Assembly (NCBI GenBank): GCA_002305265.1
Contig: DBQP01000022.1
Coordinates: 3,364-67,363, forward strand
DNA: 64,000 nucleotides
Source: Prevotellaceae bacterium UBA1391
Lineage (GTDB): Bacteria > Bacteroidota > Bacteroidia > Bacteroidales > Bacteroidaceae
Direction of reading: 5' to 3'
Below are positions 26,360 through 35,960 of this stretch, piece by piece (within the stretch, counting starts at the first letter, position 1; the number at the start of each line of letters is the position of its first letter). The position numbers and the translations under genes are program-made. The notes beneath the pieces were generated by a model that was given only the letters and a program-made list of their open reading frames with translations, was not told the DNA's origin and searched no databases.

Positions 26360-27664
26360 ATGATGAAGAAATGGATGGCAAGCTGCCTTGCCCTGATGAT
26401 GGCAGCCATGGTGTGGGCTCAGACCGACACAACGGAATTCATGCGACGCCTCGTGGCCGTCGAAGGCGTGAGCCAAGTGCAGCGCCTCGAAAGCAACACC
26501 TACAAGGAGAAGTACGTCATGAAAATCCGGCAGAACGTCAACGGCGACACGACGGCCGACGGCACCTTCGGTCAGCGCATCATCGTCGGACTGAAAGGGA
26601 TTGACCGCCCGACCGTGCTCGTGACCGAGGGCTACTTCGCACACTACGCCCTCCAACCAGCCTACGAGGAGGAACTCTGCCGCCTGTTCGACGCCAACGT
26701 CATCGTCTGCGAATACCGCTACTTCGCCGAGTCGGTGCCCCAGCCCTGCAACTGGGACTTCCTCACCGTCGACAACTCGCTGCGCGACTACCACCGTGTG
26801 CGCCAGGCCTTCGCGCCGCTCTTCCGCGGCAAATGGATGGCCACGGGCATCAGCAAGGGCGGACAGACCACGATGTTCTATCGCGCCACCTATCCCGACG
26901 ACGTCGACATCAGCGTGAGCTACGTGGCGCCGCTCAACCGCGCCCTCGAAGACGGGCGCCACGAGCCCTTCCTCGCCCGCCAAGTAGGCAGCAAGGCACA
27001 GCGCGAGACCATCCTCAGCGCCGAGCAAGAGCTCATGCGGCGCAAGGCCCGACTGCTGCCCAAGTTCGAGCAGTACGCCCGCGAGAAGAACTACACGTAC
27101 AGTCTGCCCGCCGCCGACGTCTACGACTACTGCGTCATGGAGCTGCCCTTCGCGCTCTGGCAGTGGGGAACGCCACTGACGGCACTTCCGGCGCTCGATG
27201 CCGACGACAGCACGTGGTTCGACTTCTTCGTGAAGACGGCAGGCCCCGACTACTTCTCCTGCCCGAGCGACTTCACACCCTTCTTCGTACAGGCCGCACG
27301 AGAGCTGGGCTACTACGGCTACTCCACCAAGGGACTGAAAAAATGGCAGAGCATCCGCACGCCCAAAGGCTACCTCCACCAGCTCATGCTGCCGGCCGAA
27401 CTGCGCAACATCCGCTTCGACGACACCCTCTACCGCCGCACCGTCCGATTCCTCAAGCAGAATGACCCCAAGCACATCTTCATCTACGGCGAAATCGACC
27501 CGTGGTCGGCCAGCGGCGTATGCACCTGGCTGGACGACAGCAAGAAGCAGAACATGAAAATCTACGTGCAGCCCGGAGGCAGCCACCGCGCACGCATCAG
27601 CAACATGCCGGACGACATCAAGGAGCAAATCCTGTCAAGACTGACAGATTGGCTGAACGATTAG
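26360..27664 (+). CDS. Secreted serine aminopeptidase, S37 (PS-10) family
   Basis: 434 residues from the ATG at 26360 (MMKKWMASCLALMM), chosen for its signal peptide ending near AQ at 20-21. It is an alpha/beta hydrolase: nucleophile S165 in TGISKGGQ, Asp D380 in GEIDPWSASG, His H409 in GGSHRARI. These match the S37 tripeptidyl aminopeptidase family, which Bacteroidetes use to release di- or tripeptides in the periplasm; the related S28 family is the alternative. The gene has its own promoter. clpC starts 90 bases later on the same strand. Confidence 0.8.
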   Translation: MMKKWMASCLALMMAAMVWAQTDTTEFMRRLVAVEGVSQVQRLESNTYKEKYVMKIRQNVNGDTTADGTFGQRIIVGLKGIDRPTVLVTEGYFAHYALQPAYEEELCRLFDANVIVCEYRYFAESVPQPCNWDFLTVDNSLRDYHRVRQAFAPLFRGKWMATGISKGGQTTMFYRATYPDDVDISVSYVAPLNRALEDGRHEPFLARQVGSKAQRETILSAEQELMRRKARLLPKFEQYAREKNYTYSLPAADVYDYCVMELPFALWQWGTPLTALPALDADDSTWFDFFVKTAGPDYFSCPSDFTPFFVQAARELGYYGYSTKGLKKWQSIRTPKGYLHQLMLPAELRNIRFDDTLYRRTVRFLKQNDPKHIFIYGEIDPWSASGVCTWLDDSKKQNMKIYVQPGGSHRARISNMPDDIKEQILSRLTDWLND

Positions 27665-27754
27665 CCCACTGGCAGGCACGGCACAAAGTTTGTCTTCCTG
27701 ATGTATCGGACCTGCATGTGCAGCCGAAACAAGACACAAACAGAAAGGATCAGC

Positions 27755-30346
27755 ATGAACAACGACTATTCACAGAAAATATCACAGATACTGCAATACA
27801 GCCGTGAAGAAGCCGTCCGCCTGAACAACGACGTCATCGACCCCGAGCACCTACTGCTCGGCATCCTGCGCGACGGCGACAACAAGGTGGTCGACACACT
27901 CCGCGACCAATTCCACGTCGACCTCGGTGCACTCAAGAAAAAGATTGAAGACAGCATACGCGCCGAAGGAATCCCCTTCCAGATGATGAACCGCGACATC
28001 CAGATGTCGCCGAAGTCCTTCAACATCCTCCGCCTGAGCGTGCTCGAGAGCCGTGTCATGCGCAGCCCCGTGCCCGACGTGGAGCACCTCATGCTCGCCA
28101 TGATGAAACAAGGCGACAACGGCGCCGCCAGGATCATGAGCGAAGAGAACGTTGCCTACGACCAACTCTTCTCCTACTTCTCCAAGACTTCGCTCACGCC
28201 GCAAAGCAATGTCGGATTCGACGACGACGAGGACAGCGAGCTCGACATGCCTCCCGCCTCGCGCGGAGGCCAGCAGGCCGCATCTTCCTCCACACGCACC
28301 GAACGGCAGAACGGGCAAGCAGGCACCGACACACCAGCCATCGACTCCTTCGGATTCGACCTCACCAAGGCCGCGCGCGAAGGAAAACTCGATCCCGTCG
28401 TGGGACGCGAGAAAGAAATCGAGCGCCTCGCACAGATCCTGAGCCGCCGCAAGAAAAACAATCCTGTTCTCATCGGCGATCCCGGCGTGGGCAAAAGCGC
28501 CATCGTCGAGGGCCTCGCACAACGCATCAACGAGCACAAAGTGAGCCGCGTGCTGTTCAACAAGCGCCTCATCACGCTCGACATGACCAGCGTAGTCGCC
28601 GGCACCAAATACCGCGGACAGTTTGAGGAGCGCATGAAGAGCATCATCGCAGAACTCAAAGCCAACCCCGACATCATCGTCTTCATCGACGAAATCCACA
28701 CCATCATCGGCGCCGGCAACCAAGCCGGACAAATGGACGCGGCCAACATGATGAAGCCCGCACTCTCGCGCGGCGAGCTCCAAGTAATCGGAGCCACCAC
28801 CATGGACGAATACCGCAAGTCGATCGAAAAAGATGGCGCGCTCGAACGACGCTTCCAGAAAATCGTCGTCACCCCGACAACGGCAGAAGAAACGCTCGAG
28901 ATTCTCCACAATATCCGCGGACGCTACGAAGACCACCACAACGTGCGCTACACCGAAGAAGCACTCCAGGCCTGCGTCCGACTGGCGGAACGCTACGTCA
29001 CCGACCGCGCCTTCCCCGACAAAGCCATCGACGCGCTCGACGAATCCGGCAGCCGCGTGCACATCCGCCAGATTCACGTGCCTAAGGAAATCGAGGAACA
29101 AGAGCAAGCCGTCGCTGAAGCCAACGCCAACAAGGAGAAGGCGGTGAAGAGCCAGAACTACGAACTCGCAGCCAGCTACCGCGACAGAGCCCGACAGCTC
29201 GAGACAGAGCTGAAGGAAATGCGCGCCAAATGGGAAGCCGAACAAAGCGAGAACCGCGAGACCGTCGATGCCGAGCACGTGGCCGAGACCGTCGCACTCA
29301 TGACCGGCATACCCGTCCAGCGCATCGCCGCCGCAGAAGGAGCGCGCCTCAAAGGCATGCGCGGCGAGCTCAAACAGAAAGTCATCGGCCAAGACACCGC
29401 CATCGACAAGCTCGTCAGCGCCATCCAGCGCTCCCGCGTCGGCCTCAACGACCCCAACCGGCCCATCGGAACCTTCATGTTCCTCGGTCCGACAGGCGTG
29501 GGAAAAACCTATCTGGCAAAGAAACTGGCAGAGCAGATGTTCGGCACGACCGACGCCATTGTTCGCATCGACATGAGCGAATACATGGAGAAATTCACCG
29601 TGAGCCGCCTCGTCGGCGCACCTCCGGGCTACGTCGGCTATGAAGAAGGCGGCATGCTGACAGAGCGCGTACGCCGCCATCCTTACAGCATCGTGCTGCT
29701 CGACGAGATCGAGAAGGCGCATCCCGACGTCTTCAACATCCTCCTGCAAGTGATGGACGAGGGCCGCCTGACCGACAGCAACGGCCGCACAGTCGACTTC
29801 CGCAACACCGTCATCATCATGACGTCGAACGCCGGCACCCGCCAACTCAAGGAATTTGGCCGTGGCGTAGGCTTCGCATCCCAGCAGGGCGTGGATGACA
29901 AGCAGCTGAGCCGCAACGTCGTGCAGAAAGCGTTGAACAAACAATTCTCGCCGGAGTTCCTCAACCGCATCGACGAGGTGATTACGTTCGACCAGCTTGG
30001 CCTTGCCGAAATCAAAACCATCATCAATCAGGAAGTGGCACCGCTCATCCAGCGCGTCAAGTCGCTGGGCTACACGCTTCAGATTGACGAGGCCGCCAAG
30101 GAATTCATTGCGGACAAAGGCTACGACAAGCAGTTTGGAGCACGCCCGCTGCGCCGCGCCATCCAGTCGCATTTGGAGGACGGACTGTCCGAACTCATCG
30201 TCGAAGGACGTCTGAAAGAGGACGACATCATCGTCGCCCGCCTGAACGACGCCAAAGACAAGGTGGAGTTCGACATCCAGAGCAGCGCGCCCAGCGAGAC
30301 GCAGAGCGCCTCGGAAACCGCCGCGGACGAAGCACCGGAGGAATAG
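27755..30346 (+). CDS. clpC: ClpC-type AAA+ unfoldase
   Basis: 863 residues from the ATG at 27755 (MNNDYSQKISQIL); an upstream in-frame ATG would add 18 residues of low quality. Two Clp N-terminal repeats (1-150), first ATPase with GDPGVGKS near 242, a UVR-type coiled insert at about 455-490 (VKSQNYELAASYRDRARQLE), and second ATPase with GPTGVGKT near 578. A VGF loop near 704 suggests docking to ClpP. The UVR insert marks it as ClpC rather than ClpB, which has a longer middle domain. It unfolds damaged or tagged proteins for degradation. The tail is acidic and low complexity. Confidence 0.9.
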   Translation: MNNDYSQKISQILQYSREEAVRLNNDVIDPEHLLLGILRDGDNKVVDTLRDQFHVDLGALKKKIEDSIRAEGIPFQMMNRDIQMSPKSFNILRLSVLESRVMRSPVPDVEHLMLAMMKQGDNGAARIMSEENVAYDQLFSYFSKTSLTPQSNVGFDDDEDSELDMPPASRGGQQAASSSTRTERQNGQAGTDTPAIDSFGFDLTKAAREGKLDPVVGREKEIERLAQILSRRKKNNPVLIGDPGVGKSAIVEGLAQRINEHKVSRVLFNKRLITLDMTSVVAGTKYRGQFEERMKSIIAELKANPDIIVFIDEIHTIIGAGNQAGQMDAANMMKPALSRGELQVIGATTMDEYRKSIEKDGALERRFQKIVVTPTTAEETLEILHNIRGRYEDHHNVRYTEEALQACVRLAERYVTDRAFPDKAIDALDESGSRVHIRQIHVPKEIEEQEQAVAEANANKEKAVKSQNYELAASYRDRARQLETELKEMRAKWEAEQSENRETVDAEHVAETVALMTGIPVQRIAAAEGARLKGMRGELKQKVIGQDTAIDKLVSAIQRSRVGLNDPNRPIGTFMFLGPTGVGKTYLAKKLAEQMFGTTDAIVRIDMSEYMEKFTVSRLVGAPPGYVGYEEGGMLTERVRRHPYSIVLLDEIEKAHPDVFNILLQVMDEGRLTDSNGRTVDFRNTVIIMTSNAGTRQLKEFGRGVGFASQQGVDDKQLSRNVVQKALNKQFSPEFLNRIDEVITFDQLGLAEIKTIINQEVAPLIQRVKSLGYTLQIDEAAKEFIADKGYDKQFGARPLRRAIQSHLEDGLSELIVEGRLKEDDIIVARLNDAKDKVEFDIQSSAPSETQSASETAADEAPEE

Positions 30347-30434
30347 TACCGCCGCCGGCAGACGAGCCGCAGACGTCCCCGCCGTCGTGCAGCCGCACCT
30401 CCAGCAATGCGCCGATGCATTCCTATAGCCAAAC

Positions 30435-30640
30435 GAACGCACTTGAAAAGCCAAAAGAACGCACTTGAAAGGCAAAACGAACGCACTCGAAAGGCAAAAC
30501 GAACGCACTCGTAATGCAAAACGAACGCACTCGAAAGGCAAAACGAACGCACCCGAAAAGCAAAACGAACGCACTCGAAAAGTCGTGCGAATGTACGCTA
30601 ATAGCCGCGCAAATGCACGCCGATGGCTGCACCGACGCAC
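30435..30640. repeat. 22-bp tandem array, about 10 units
   Basis: Core GAACGCACT(C/T) followed by an A-rich 12-base spacer. Unit starts are 30435, 30457, 30479, 30501, 30523, 30545, 30567, then degenerate units at 30589, 30611 and 30633, all exactly 22 apart. The array fills the space between clpC and mltG (30347-30676), with no separate promoter or terminator recognised. Confidence 0.95.
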
Positions 30641-30676
30641 TCGGGCGGATGGCCTGCGCCTGCCTTAACTAACGCA

Positions 30677-31705
30677 ATGAGCAGTTTTAACTCCATGAAA
30701 CGAGCAACTTACATCATTCTCACAGCTGTGGCAATTCTCGGAATCGCCACAGCTTATTCTGTTTTTGGCCCCGTGCTGAACCCCGACGCCGTGGCCTACA
30801 TCTACATCGACGACGACGACACCGCCGACTCTGTGAACGCAAAAATTCGCGGCGTAGGCCATCCGACGACCTTGGCAGGCCTCTCGCTCATGCAGAGCGT
30901 GCTGAGCTACGACAGCCATGTGCGCAGCGGACGCTATGCCATCGAGCCCGGCATGTCGGCCTTCTCGATGATGCGCGATCTCCGCAACGGGCATCAGGCA
31001 CCCCTCCACCTCACCATCCCGACGGCGCGGACGCTCGACCAACTGGCCGACGTGGTGTCCGAACGCCTCAAAATCAGCGCTGAAGACTTGCTCCGGACGC
31101 TGCACGACGACTCTGTCTGCGCCTCCATCGGATTCTCTCCCGCCACCCTGCCCGCACTTTTCATTCCCAACACCTACGAAATCTATTGGGACATCTCTGC
31201 CGACGACTTCATCCGGCGCATGAAGAGAGAGCACGACGCCTTCTGGACGGACGAGCGCAGACAACAGGCTGACCGCCTCGGACTGACCACGCAAGAGGTC
31301 ACGACGCTCGCCAGCATCGTCGATGCGGAAACCACCTACGCACCCGAAAAACCCTCGATTGCCGCGCTCTATCTCAACCGCCTGCGCAAGGGCATGCTGC
31401 TGCAGAGCGACCCGACCGTCATCTTCGGCATCGGCGACTTCTCCATCCAGCGCGTCAAAGGCAACCACTTGCTTGACAATTCGCCCTACAACACCTACAA
31501 GTTCAAAGGTTTGCCGCCCGGACCCATCCGCATCGCTTCGATCGAAGGCATCGACGCCGTCCTCCATCCCGACAGCCATCCCTACCTCTACATGTGCGCC
31601 AAGGAAGACTTCTCGGGCAGCCACCGCTTCGCCACCACCTATGCGGAGCATCAGCACAACGCCCGGCTCTATCTCAACGCGCTCAACGCCCGCGGCATCC
31701 AATGA
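30677..31705 (+). CDS. mltG: Endolytic murein transglycosylase MltG
   Basis: 342 residues from the ATG at 30677; an ATG at 30695 (MKRATYIILTAVA) is an equally good start and lies closer to the membrane segment. One N-terminal membrane helix, then a LysM-like region, then the YceG/MltG domain: IPNTYEIYWD, LASIVDAET with the conserved catalytic-site Glu, YLNRLRKGMLLQSDPTVIFG, and LPPGPIRIAS near the C-terminus. MltG cuts newly made glycan strands at the inner membrane and sets their length. The EFR1 gene follows 55 bases later. Confidence 0.92.
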   Translation: MSSFNSMKRATYIILTAVAILGIATAYSVFGPVLNPDAVAYIYIDDDDTADSVNAKIRGVGHPTTLAGLSLMQSVLSYDSHVRSGRYAIEPGMSAFSMMRDLRNGHQAPLHLTIPTARTLDQLADVVSERLKISAEDLLRTLHDDSVCASIGFSPATLPALFIPNTYEIYWDISADDFIRRMKREHDAFWTDERRQQADRLGLTTQEVTTLASIVDAETTYAPEKPSIAALYLNRLRKGMLLQSDPTVIFGIGDFSIQRVKGNHLLDNSPYNTYKFKGLPPGPIRIASIEGIDAVLHPDSHPYLYMCAKEDFSGSHRFATTYAEHQHNARLYLNALNARGIQ

Positions 31706-31760
31706 GCCGCTCCGCACCGACACTCCCCGCAGTCCTCACCTCCCCCATCCCGTCCGCCCC

Positions 31761-32537
31761 ATGATCTTCTATTTCTCCGGCACCGGCAACAGCGAGTGGG
31801 CCGCCCGCCAACTGGCCGAACAGCTCTCACAGACACTCGTCAGCATCGCCGACGACATGCGCACGCCGTCCTGCCACCAGCTGGAGGCCGACGAGCCACT
31901 GGGCTTCGTCTTCCCCACCTACGCCTGGGGACTGCCTCTGCTGGTCGAGCGGTTCATCCAGACGGCCGACATCCGCGGCGTCGGCTATACATTCATGCTC
32001 ACCACCTGCGGCGACGACACCGGCCGCACGGCACAGCAGTTTCGCACCGCGGCAGCCGCGAGAGGATGGAGCGACGCCTCCTGCTGGGCCTTGCAGATGC
32101 CCGAGAGCTACGTCTGCCTGCCCGGCTTCGAGGTGGACTCCGCAGAGAAAGAAGACCGGAAAATCAGTACGGCCAAGCAGCGCCTCGACGACATTGCCGC
32201 CGCCATACGCGAGCGGCAGCGCAACGTCAGCGACGCGCTGCCAGGCTCCTTTGCCTGGGTCAAGAGCCGCATGCTGCGCCCCGTCTTCAACGCGCTCCTC
32301 ACGAGCCCGAAGTATTTCCACACCACCGACGCCTGCATCTCCTGCGGCCGATGCGCGCAGGAATGCCCGCTGCACAACATCCAGATGAGCACATCCAGCC
32401 CGTCGCGGCCGGAATGGGGCAGCAACTGCGCCATGTGCCTGCACTGCTACCACACCTGCCCCACCCGCGCCATCCGCTGGGGACGCATGATGGAGCACAA
32501 AGGACAGTATCTCTTCCAGCGACGCAAGAAGCGCTGA
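31761..32537 (+). CDS. EFR1-family ferredoxin with flavodoxin-like domain
   Basis: 258 residues from the ATG at 31761 (MIFYFSGTGNSEWAA), the phosphate-binding loop of flavodoxin-like domains. The C-terminal part has two four-cysteine clusters: CISCGRCAQECP and CAMCLHCYHTCP. This pairing of flavodoxin-like and 2[4Fe-4S] domains is the EFR1 family of anaerobes, presumed to carry electrons to an unknown acceptor. Cytoplasmic. It may be read through from mltG. Confidence 0.85.
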   Translation: MIFYFSGTGNSEWAARQLAEQLSQTLVSIADDMRTPSCHQLEADEPLGFVFPTYAWGLPLLVERFIQTADIRGVGYTFMLTTCGDDTGRTAQQFRTAAAARGWSDASCWALQMPESYVCLPGFEVDSAEKEDRKISTAKQRLDDIAAAIRERQRNVSDALPGSFAWVKSRMLRPVFNALLTSPKYFHTTDACISCGRCAQECPLHNIQMSTSSPSRPEWGSNCAMCLHCYHTCPTRAIRWGRMMEHKGQYLFQRRKKR

Positions 32538-32627
32538 ACACCCCACACCGCCTGCACATTCACGCCGCAACACGGCGAGCGACGACGAAAACGGCAGCAA
32601 ATTCTTGGCCAATTGCCGATTTCTTCT

Positions 32628-32636
32628 TAATTTTGC
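32628..32636 (+). promoter_or_regulatory. Promoter -7 box upstream of the secG-linked gene
   Basis: TAATTTTGC with TTGGCC about 20 bases upstream; the leader to the start codon at 32748 is about 105 bases. Confidence 0.6.
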
Positions 32637-32747
32637 AACGCTCAAAGGGCCTTGCCGGACGGCATTCCCACTCTGTCCGCCCCATGTCGCCCTTCTCCCG
32701 CAACGGCATCCACAGCCAGCCGTTGCCTATTTTGTCCAAGTAGAAGC

Positions 32748-33533
32748 GTGAAACTCATCGACTACATCAACAATCCATCGCTGCTCGACCGCACTTCCTT
32801 AGACGCGCTGCGGCAGCTCCTGACCGACTACCCCTTCCATCAGCCGGCCCGATTGCTCTATGTGGCCAATCTCTACCAGCTTCACGACCCCAGATTCGGC
32901 GAGGAACTGCGCCGGGCCAGCATCCTCGTGCCCGACCGTAAGACGCTCTTCCAGCTCATCGAAGGCCAGCACTACGACATCCAGGCCAGCATCAGCGAGG
33001 AAGAGCGGCAGCGCATCATGACCGAGGACGACGACCGCACCCTCTCGCTCATCGACTCCTTCCTCTCCACCCAAGTGGAAACCGAAGAGGCAGACGCAGC
33101 ACCCACACAGCCCCACAACGTGCCCACCGTGGCCGACGTGACGTCGGACTACGCCGCCTTCCTCGCCCAGCAGGACGACCTGCACGACGCCGAGACCGCC
33201 GACAGCCAGCCCCGCATTGCCCTCAAAGGCGCGTCCTACATCGACAACTTCATCAACGAGACCGCCGGACGCCAGCGTTACGAAATCAACAGCGACGCGG
33301 AAGCAACTCCCCTCTACGACCCACTGCACGACATCGGAGCGCAAGACGACAACGACAGCGAAATCTACAACCAGCAGGTGGTCGACCTCCTCATCAAGCA
33401 ACAAAAGTACGAGCAGGCAAAGGAAATATTGCATCGCATTTGCTTGAATAATCCAGAAAAAACTTCTATCTTTGCATCTCAGATTCAATTGCTTGAAGTG
33501 ATCCTTGGCCAGCACAAGGCCCAGAACACCTGA
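32748..33533 (+). CDS. Conserved Bacteroidetes protein upstream of secG
   Basis: 261 residues from a GTG at 32748 (reads KLIDYINNPSLLD), preferred because the sequence before it is not protein-like and contains the promoter. No catalytic motif is visible. It is acidic and mostly helical, with a C-terminal TPR-like pair of helices (VVDLLIKQQKYEQAKEILHR). Genes of this type commonly precede secG in Bacteroidetes, but the function is not known. Cytoplasmic by sequence. The last 25 codons are unusually AT-rich because they contain the secG promoter. Confidence 0.7.
   Translation: MKLIDYINNPSLLDRTSLDALRQLLTDYPFHQPARLLYVANLYQLHDPRFGEELRRASILVPDRKTLFQLIEGQHYDIQASISEEERQRIMTEDDDRTLSLIDSFLSTQVETEEADAAPTQPHNVPTVADVTSDYAAFLAQQDDLHDAETADSQPRIALKGASYIDNFINETAGRQRYEINSDAEATPLYDPLHDIGAQDDNDSEIYNQQVVDLLIKQQKYEQAKEILHRICLNNPEKTSIFASQIQLLEVILGQHKAQNT
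33467..33475 (+). promoter_or_regulatory. secG promoter inside the preceding gene
   Basis: TATCTTTGC with TTTG about 23 bases upstream, both inside the 3' end of the upstream reading frame. It would give secG a leader of about 140 bases. Confidence 0.65.
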
Positions 33534-33619
33534 AAAGCAGCCCTTCCCACCCCGCGGAAGCGCCCCCGAATCTCCAGCAACGCAATCAAAAAAACAACAA
33601 AAAATACCCTCAGACAGCA

Positions 33620-33985
33620 ATGAATACACTCATCATGGTCCTCATCCTCCTCGTGGCAATCCTCACCATCGGCATCGTATTGATCCAGGAAAGCAAAGGC
33701 GGCGGACTCGCTTCCAGCTTCTCCAACTCCAATCAGCTCATGGGCGTCCGCAAGACAACTGACTTCCTGGAGAAAGCCACCTGGACACTGGCCATCGCAC
33801 TCGTCGTACTCAGCGTTGCGTACGGCGCATTCATTCCCAGCAGCGACGCTGCACAACCAGAAGTCGTAGACATCGCAACTCCTACGGGCGCAGGCAACAC
33901 GCAGACCTTCCCCACCGCCCCTGCCGGCGACGCACAAGGCGAACAGGCCCCCGCACAGCAGCAGCCCGCACAGCCCGCAGAATAA
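33620..33985 (+). CDS. secG: Protein translocase subunit SecG
   Basis: 121 residues, two membrane helices (about 2-22 and 53-73) linked by a loop with ESKGGGLASSFSNSNQLMG, the SecG signature. SecG assists SecYEG-mediated export across the inner membrane. The C-terminal tail (about 80-121) is Ala/Gln/Pro-rich and low complexity, longer than in E. coli. It may also be transcribed from the gene upstream. Confidence 0.92.
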   Translation: MNTLIMVLILLVAILTIGIVLIQESKGGGLASSFSNSNQLMGVRKTTDFLEKATWTLAIALVVLSVAYGAFIPSSDAAQPEVVDIATPTGAGNTQTFPTAPAGDAQGEQAPAQQQPAQPAE

Positions 33986-34046
33986 GCGACACCGTTACGA
34001 CAGGCTCCCGTCCGCACACCGCACGAGCCCAACGAACACAACATAC

Positions 34047-34087
34047 AATGCCGACCGTCAGACCGACGCGTCGGCATTTTCTTTTTC
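34047..34087 (+). terminator. Intrinsic terminator after secG
   Basis: A 9-bp stem (34047-34055 with 34070-34078) is followed by TTTCTTTTT. Confidence 0.8.
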
Positions 34088-34409
34088 CGCACCAGCCAGT
34101 CGGCACCAGCCTCCCCGCACACGCACAGCCTCACGTCAGCGCCCATCCGCAGCCGACTGGTAGAAACGCACTCACCGACCCATCGCGTCCACTCCGCACA
34201 TCCCGCCCAGCCCCTCCCCAGCGTCCTCTGCTGTCAAAACTCATCCGGAATAACAGATCCGCCCGCCTGAACCATCGCCGGCGCACCCTCACAGCCGCCG
34301 ACCGACATTCCTCCCTACCAACTGCCGCAACGACGCTCACCCACCCCGCACCTCGCCTTCAGTCAATACCCGTCACCGACTCTTCTGCACTCCATCTTCC
34401 AGCCCACAC

Positions 34410-34463
34410 GAAGGCCTTCTCGCATCCACAAGAAGGCCTTCGTGTTTCATCACGAAAGCCTTC
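34410..34463. repeat. Triplet palindrome locus 5 (22-bp period, third copy with one mismatch)
   Basis: GAAGGCCTTC at 34410 and 34432, and GAAAGCCTTC at 34454. It lies in a gene-free stretch (33986-35922). Apart from this locus, nothing is recognised in 34088-34823. Confidence 0.95.
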
Positions 34464-34823
34464 CCAACCATGCAAGATGTGCACGAGACAAGGGTGACGA
34501 GGCCGCGCATCCGACACCAACGCGCAGCGCTCCAGAATAGCCGACAAAGCGCCACCGCGACTGCGGCAAGCAGAAGGAAACGGCCGACAGCCCGCCAGGA
34601 CGCCCGCAGAGAGAGCAGCGCGCCTGCGGCGCACAGCGTCACAGCCAGCGCGCATCAGGCCGAGAGCGTCCGCACTGCGCCCAACAAGGCGAGCCGGCAG
34701 GCCAAGCCCACCACAGCGACGAGCTCCACCCGTGGAGGCCGCAGAGAATAACCGTAAAGGAAGCGCCACGCCCAAAAACAAAAAATGCACGGAAGTCGAG
34801 GCGCAGCGCTGACTTTCGGGCAT

Positions 34824-34859
34824 AAAAAAAGGGGGTCATGTCCATCATTCGGACATCCC
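34824..34859 (-). terminator. Intrinsic terminator on the minus strand, no gene known upstream of it
   Basis: Stem ATGTCC/GGACAT (34838-34843 with 34851-34856) extends with GGG/CCC and is followed on the minus strand by seven T. Another hairpin, 34871-34902, precedes it. Together they suggest a minus-strand transcript from the low-GC region, but no minus-strand promoter was found. Confidence 0.5.
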
Positions 34860-34902
34860 TCCGCCATCGGTGTAGAGGCTCTCCGAGGGAGAGTTCTCTA
34901 CA

Positions 34903-35650
34903 AAAAGCATCTTGTTGAAAGCATCGGATGTTATCCGCGTCCTAAACAATCATTTCATGAGTGAAACGTTACTTAGCAGAACAGCGTACGTGATGAGTAC
35001 TGCTGTCAGAATTGACATTACTTCAATCATACTTTTCGTCATTTATTTATGTAGTTACCTATTGAAAACTGTTTCGCCACATGCGCTCGTGCGGCGCGGT
35101 CAGTCTTTTCTGACCTTCAATCTATCATCTGTAATCGCTCTTACTGATCTTACCTATCGAAAGACTCTTACCTTTTACTTACCTTTGATCCTATCGAAAA
35201 GTGGTCGTTCCACTTCATTACCAATCTTACCTTATCCTATCGAAAGTGCGTGTATCCTGTTGCAAATCTTCGTACTCGCTAAACCTATCTTACTGATTAA
35301 ACATTACCTATTCTAATATCTATCTTACCTTTTTCGTTATCTTTGTGTCGCAAGTGTTGCCTCGCGACAACCGGATGTTCATCTAATACCTATCGAGAGT
35401 GTGTTACCTGAATCTTTTTCCTTATTGCCAACCTATCGGAAGTCGTTGTATCCTGTCATCTTTCTTACCAGCTTTCCTACCGAAAGGAGCGTTACCTGTA
35501 ATCTCTATTACCAGCTATCTACCGAAAGGGGTGTATCCTAATCAATCTTTGTTACCTGTGTCCGTCCCGCTGAATGGGCGACCGTCTGTTGCAACGCTGC
35601 ACGTCCGGCGGAACGTCTTTGTCGAAGTATTACCTTCTGTTTGACGATGC
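34903..35650. other. Low-GC, gene-free region with degenerate ~43-bp repeats
   Basis: GC is visibly far below the flanks. The motif CCTATCGAAAG and close variants recur near 35155, 35191, 35235, 35391, 35432, 35480 and 35520, with many spacings of 37-46 bases, and each is often followed by TTACC or TATCC(T)G. A TATCTTTG promoter box lies at 35338-35345 (plus), followed by a small hairpin TGTCGC/GCGACA. No credible reading frame. Could be a decayed mobile element or an old array. Confidence 0.6.
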
Positions 35651-35812
35651 ATAGTTACGGACTTTCTCATTAACTGCAACAATAACGCCATCTTTTTTAC
35701 TGAAATTAGGCTATTTGTTGATGTTAATCAACGTTTGTGCGGGTACACAGGCGAAAAACAGGCTTTTGTGTGCGAAAACAGCACTAAACAAATCGCTGTC
35801 GACACAGAATGC

Positions 35813-35960
35813 GATGCGGCTGCGGGAATAGCTTTCGAGGAAGTACCCAAATGCCTTCACAAGGGCGGGGCAAGGACCGATGCGGCGGCGGGAATATTCT
35901 GTAAGGAAGCGCCCTACTGACTTCACAAGGCCGGTGCAAGGACCGATGCGGCGGCGGGAA
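35813..35960. repeat. 66-bp tandem repeat covering the 3' end of the HAD gene
   Basis: GATGCGGC recurs at 35813 and 35879 and, as GATGCGGC again, at 35945: spacings of 66 and 66 bases (3 x 22). CTTCACAAGG recurs at 35855 and 35921, also 66 apart. The copy nearest the gene encodes its last 14 codons and stop; the next copy still encodes IPAAASVLAP and a stop on the minus strand. 35651-35812 shows nothing recognisable. Confidence 0.9.
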
